From: Heterostelium multicystogenum
Taxonomy: Eukaryota; Evosea; Eumycetozoa; Acytosteliales; Acytosteliaceae
DNA length: 64,000 bases
Reading direction: 5' to 3'
Assembly (NCBI GenBank): GCA_003667245.1
Contig: RCNN01000027.1
Span: 91,804 to 155,803 of the forward strand
The position numbers and the translations under genes are program-made. Of this stretch, positions 59,985 through 64,000 are shown one piece after another (within the stretch, counting starts at the first letter, position 1; every line of letters begins with the position of its first letter). A model generated the notes under the pieces. The model saw only the letters and a list, made by a program, of their open reading frames with translations. It had not been told where the DNA came from and ran no database searches.

Positions 59985-60826
59985 TTATTCAAGGAAAGCA
60001 GCATCACAGAAATAGGTTGGGCATCCATTTGGTGCAGATGGAACACCAACCAATTTGTATCCCTCATTGCAGAGTGGAATGGAAAGAGTGCAGAATCCAG
60101 ATGGGACACACTTGTCGATGGCGAGACAACGGTTTTCGTTACGGGTGAAGGTAAGAGTGTAACCTGAACCACATCCGATCTTTGGAATTGGTGGGCATGG
60201 AGTGTAGTGGTCACGAATATTGGCGTATACGGAGGAGGCAACTAAAGTTCCATTGACAATTTCACCTTGGATAATAGCCTTTTGTGGGACATCAGAGTAT
60301 ACTAATCTGTTTTTCAACCAGATGGTGTCAAAACTTGGTGTATGAGTCATATGGGGTGGTGTAGTCATTGATTTGGGTGGCTGGGGTGTATCCGTTGACG
60401 AGGTCAGCATTGATGGATGGACATGGGGCCTTCTTTGCAGACAATACCAGAGTTAGACAAGCTGTAGAATGTACCAGTAACATTACCACTGTCGATTTGA
60501 GCCAATGGGAGACGGATATAGGGCGGCCTTGGCATTAATACGGTTGACACGGTCAAATCCGTAATAAAATGTGGAAAGGGTACCATAGATAACAACTTTA
60601 TCCAAATTTTCCAAGACTTTGGTCTTGTTAATGGAGTTGTCTAAAATGATATTATCAAGGGCAATATCACCAGAGAAACCATTCAAAGTAGTGGCAATAT
60701 AGTATGGGCATGGCCATCTGATACACATAATATTGGACAATCTGACTTGGTAGTAGTTTCCTTCGTAGTTGACAGCTGAGGCAAGAGCAAACAACTTAAT
60801 AATAAAACTAATGTGTATGACATCAT
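59985..60826 (-). CDS. Secreted Cys-rich protein, unrecognised family
   Basis: The start at 60826 gives a signal peptide (MMSYTLVLLL...LFALASA) with a frame break inside it. The mature part contains YYQVRLSNIMCIRWPCPYY, a repeated 'CIRWPCP'/'C..GPMS'-like Cys pattern, GTLSTFYYGFDRVNRINAKA and, after breaks near 60520 and 60420, DLVNGYTPATQINDYTTPYDS. It ends with ten or so Cys in about 70 residues (CPPIPKIGCGSGYTLTF, CVPSGFCTLSIPLC, PNGCPTYFCDAAFLE). No membrane anchor. The pattern suggests an extracellular disulfide-rich protein, but I could not place it in a family. Confidence 0.6.
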
Positions 60827-62127
60827 TTTTTATTTATATAATTATATATCTATTATATTTATTTATCTTAAATGAATTAGATATCTTTTTTTGAATGTCT
60901 AAAACTTGATCAAGTTTCCCCTATTTATAAAGTTCTTGTTCCAAACCAATATATTATTTTGTTAGTTTTTTTAGAAGGAAAATAAGATCAAAATCATTAA
61001 AAAGAATAATATTCTATAACACCATGTTATATTGTTCAGTCCAAGTATGTAGTGTGTTTCTTGGATAACTGATTGAGCAAGTTCAGATAACTAAATGAAT
61101 ACTACCGCCCACTCACTCATATTGATTTACATTATTTTTATCATTTCTGAAATAATTAACATGATCAATTTTAATGTTAATGTATTTGTTTGAAACAGCA
61201 AATATGTGTTTGTGGGTTTAAATAATGATCAACATTTTTGGGCAACCTATCCAATCAAAAGTGCTGCCTACTATTAACATCAATCAAAATGACTTTTTTG
61301 AAAAACAACAACAAAAACTGACGAAATTTCACCACTTTTCATATTCTTGTAGTTGAAACATCAGCTAGCTTGTTGAGCTTGTCGGCAAGACAGAGAAGTG
61401 GGGGTGATATTATTGTTGATCGTCGGAATATCATATGGACACATATGGTAGCAAAAGAGCATACACTTGGCACCCGCATTGTGTAGAGTAAATTAATAAT
61501 GAAACAGTCGACCCTAGTTGATTTTCATTGATTGGGCTTACTAGTAATCAAATTCCCAAAATTATCTTAATCCATCGCCATTATAGTATATTTTGTGGTT
61601 CCTCCCTTGCTTTGCTTATTTGCAAGGAGGAAGTATAACAAAACACACTAAACGTATTAAACAACATAAATTTTACAACACAAAACAATGTAACCTTACG
61701 AGATTGACTTTAATTTGTACTGGCTCTCTGTGTGTCTGTCAGTCTTTATCATCTATCTTAATGAATGAAAAGAATACTTTAACTATCTTGTATTACCTTT
61801 TATTTTCAGTACTGTATCAATAATAAACTAACACACATCAATCTAACGAAACAAGAACTTTACATAGCCCGTAAAAATATATCTCTTAGAAGGTAACTGT
61901 GAAACTAATTATGAGAATATTGATCTCGTATTGTTGTTGTTGTTGTTGTTCTTGTTCTTGTTTTGTTTTGTTGTTTCTTGGAAATTACGCTGCAAACTTG
62001 GCTTTCTATATGCATCCTATCCACATAGTTTGATTCTATTAGCTAGTGTAAGTGTATGTATAGCTTGTTTCCCAAATAAATAATCCGAATCATGTATGTT
62101 TACATCTGATTTATTGAGTGAACTGAA
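60827..62127. other. 1.3-kb intergenic region
   Basis: Upstream of the secreted Cys-rich gene and downstream of MYG1 (both minus). Contains a TTG run near 61935-61975; the ORF at 61593-61823 shows no protein features. Nothing else recognisable. Confidence 0.55.
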
Positions 62128-63632
62128 TTAGCTTTCAAGAGCTTTGATTGCCATAATAACCATAGCACCATCTTTTATCCTTGTGACCTCCAATGAATCC
62201 GTTGGCATCTAATTAAAAGTTATATAAAGTTAAATATTAGTAGTTTGAATTTGATAAGATGATGAATGGTAATAGTTTACGTGTAAATACACATCCTTCA
62301 ATTCCAACGATATCACTGAGCTCTTGGTCACGCTTTCCTCTCCATGCTGCTGGGAGTGCTTTCTAAGTGTGAAATGAGTTGCTGTCCAAGTTTGAACTGC
62401 TTGTAATGCGCCAGGATCCCAAGTTGTCTTCGAACAAACAGAAGAGAATTGGCTTTTGAATGTGGAGTAGTTTCTCGAGGTGATAGAGATGTTCCTTCCA
62501 TGGACAGAAACTGTCGGAGAATAATCAATTTCACCCGATGGATGTACATGCTTACGAGTACGAATAGCTTCCTCAACGATGGTACGTGCGGGCAACCAAC
62601 TCTTGCCGAAAGTAGTCAACCTTATCAAAGAAGGCTTCACCCATGATACCCATAGCCTTTTCGAAACGCTGATACAAGACTTCATCCGATTGATCTTCGT
62701 TCCAAACTAAATATGGATTCAACCTGCGATTCTGGAGCTGATAGTAGAGTTCATCTTGTATTTTTGGCTTAACCGTTAGCAGCTGGATATCTCTCAATTC
62801 CATTGTCAACGCCACTCTAGCTTCCTTTCAAAATAAATATATTATACATCTTCTTGATGATGAAATGATCTTCTGTACTTCATTCCGTTGCATTCCAATC
62901 TACTCTTAATAATCTCTTTACCATAATGCCTACAATAGGTAAGGAGTAAATAACCAAGTCACTTTGGTGTTCAAGTAGCATGCATGCATGCATATTTGGT
63001 CATCTTGACTTACTTGTAAATCAAACCAGCACTGCTGAGCTTTTGGGTCTCATGAGAAATCGTCGAAGGTTTCGGTGAATCCAGCTTGATGATGATCGAA
63101 TCTAAGTTTACTGAAGATTCATAGGTAGCTCCAAACTCCAACATCAACAGCAAACATCCTGCAGCATTTACAACTGAATTATCTCTAGATCTGACAATCT
63201 CTAGAGATATTGAATTACAGTTAGTTAGTTTAAGAGGTGCCGTGCCCAGCCCAATGCTTAACCTAAATAAAACAACAACGACTTACTGCATCTTTAAATT
63301 GGTTTGTTTGCTTCAAAAGGTAACAAGCCAATGCTTCATCAGCATGAAATGTACCGGAGTGAGTGCAAATAGTTAACTGTGACATCTGTTTTAGCTAAAT
63401 TAGTTTGATTTCAACAATCTATGTGTGTATCTAAACATCAAAACACAATGAAGTGAGTGCAAACAATGGCTTGTTAGATGGGGGTAGACTGTTCACATGA
63501 TTGTAATGACAACCACACTTCAGATTGGCAAAGATAACACCTTAATTGGACAAAAAAACGAAAAACCAAAAAGAGAATTTCACACACCTCCTTGAATATG
63601 TCATAATTATCAACCAAATCAGTCATTTTCAT
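62128..63632 (-). CDS. myg1: MYG1 family exonuclease (UPF0160)
   Basis: MYG1 is a DHH-like 3'-5' RNA exonuclease of nucleus and mitochondria. Exon 1 (63632-63588) encodes MKMTDLVDNYDIFKE; exon 2 (63394-63287) carries the first metal motif in THSGTFHADEALACYLL. Later exons hold EIVRSRD, the RFDHHQAGFTETF (DHH-type) motif after a frame change, SSAGLIYKHYGKEII, GVDNGIERYP, then WNEDQSDEVLYQRFEKAMGI, LPARTIVEEAIRTRKHVHPSGEI, the LPWKEHLYHLE block and WRGKRDQELSDIVGIEGCVF. The last exon gives NGFIGGHKD and ends ALES at 62128. Breaks occur near 63130, 62810, 62590, 62540, 62380 and 62170; family motifs are all present. Confidence 0.85.
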
Positions 63633-63716
63633 TTTAAAATATATATTCTAGCTTATAACTATTTATTCTAATAAATAAAAAAATAGAATATAAATAGAAA
63701 CCATTAAGCACTCCCG
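63633..63716. promoter_or_regulatory. Very short divergent promoter, MYG1 / PITRM1
   Basis: Only 84 bp separate the start codons of MYG1 (minus) and PITRM1 (plus); it is almost pure A/T with A-runs (63676-63683). Both products act in mitochondria. Confidence 0.6.
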
Positions 63717-64000
63717 ATGTTGTCTCTATTCTCAAAAGGACTTGTAGGTCGAGCAGTCAGCAGTAGATACGCTGCTCCTGCTCCTGCAACCGCTTCAAGT
63801 TCTGGTTTGAGTTTGGGTTTGGGTTTTGATTAGATCGATCACCTCGACGAGTACGACTACTACTAATATTAAAATAGCAAAGATGGTAGATTAAGAGGAA
63901 AAGAGAGAGTTAAAACCAAATCTTTAAGAAGGCGACAAGTTGCATGGTTTCAGTGTTGTAAAAGTACAGGATGTTCCTGAAAGACAATTTCATACCATTC
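63717..64000 (+). CDS. pitrm1: Presequence protease PITRM1/PreP, 5' part (cut by window end)
   Basis: An M16C-type metalloprotease of the mitochondrial matrix that degrades cleaved targeting peptides. The ATG at 63717 begins a Ser/Arg/Leu/Ala-rich presequence (MLSLFSKGLVGR...). The frame closes at a TAG at 63825. After one or more breaks, the frame at 63929-63999 reads GDKLHGFSVVKVQDVPE, which matches the conserved 'GDKIHGFTV..V..VPE' start of the mature enzyme. The catalytic HxxEH motif and the rest of the protein lie beyond the window. Intervening sequence may be an intron or carry frame errors. Confidence 0.7.

Noticed and set aside
2243..63999. Programmed +1/-1 ribosomal frameshifting as a genome-wide system
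   Set aside because: Breaks occur at varied homopolymers in both directions, with no shared slippery site or downstream structure; consensus error is simpler.
1..64000. CRISPR arrays, operons or bacterial insertion sequences
   Set aside because: No regularly spaced repeats, Shine-Dalgarno sites or bacterial transposases; introns and codon use are eukaryotic throughout.
1..64000. Dictyostelid class I small RNAs and spliceosomal RNAs
   Set aside because: I looked for the conserved CCTTACAGCAA motif and U-RNA signatures by eye and saw none; a covariance search would be decisive.

Overview
This 64 kb window looks like nuclear DNA of a dictyostelid social amoeba. It is strongly AT-rich, with long A/T homopolymers and microsatellites in the spacers. 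Introns are short and AT-rich, with GTAAGT/GTATGT donors and TAG or CAG acceptors. Proteins carry Asn/Gln/Ser/Thr-rich tracts, and the gene set is typical of the group: ComC-type EGF/TIG surface protein, F-box and ankyrin families, BAR protein, GPI-type cellulase and homeobox regulator. The genus cannot be fixed from the sequence; a group-2 type genome (Heterostelium/Cavenderia-like) is only a guess.

Layout. 0-2 kb: a tRNA-Asn gene with a decayed Ty3/gypsy-type remnant upstream and an apparently intact tRNA-derived SINE downstream. 2-19 kb: an ankyrin-repeat gene, then three long minus-strand genes: an ELMO/CED-12 protein, an ACAP-type BAR-PH-ArfGAP-ankyrin protein and an atypical homeobox gene. 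18.6-27.3 kb: an unusually long stretch with no recognisable gene, holding one candidate secreted-protein gene at 24.4-25.6 kb. 27-34 kb: an F-box/armadillo gene and an unrecognised gene. 34-46 kb: Pex4 (peroxisomal E2), a ComC-like surface protein, a CLU-like/leucine-rich-repeat fusion, and an F-box-like leucine-rich protein. 46-64 kb: a BAR protein, a coiled-coil gene divergent from APC4 across an E2F-like site, a DHRS12-type reductase, a GH9 cellulase, CCDC124, EAF6, a secreted Cys-rich protein, MYG1, and the 5' end of PITRM1 (cut by the window end). MYG1 and PITRM1 share an 84-bp divergent promoter.

Themes. Several genes act in Rac/Arf and membrane-curvature control (ELMO, ACAP, BAR), and others in ubiquitin pathways (Pex4, F-box, APC4) or mitochondria (MYG1, PITRM1, CLU-like). 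These look like ordinary neighbours rather than one operon-like system.

Caveat. Many clearly conserved genes are broken by single-base frameshifts. Where the break can be located it usually lies in a short homopolymer, in both directions (one base too many or too few), while intron phases remain coherent. I read this as consensus error in a draft sequence rather than mass pseudogenisation. CDS coordinates below are therefore gene spans including introns and such breaks.
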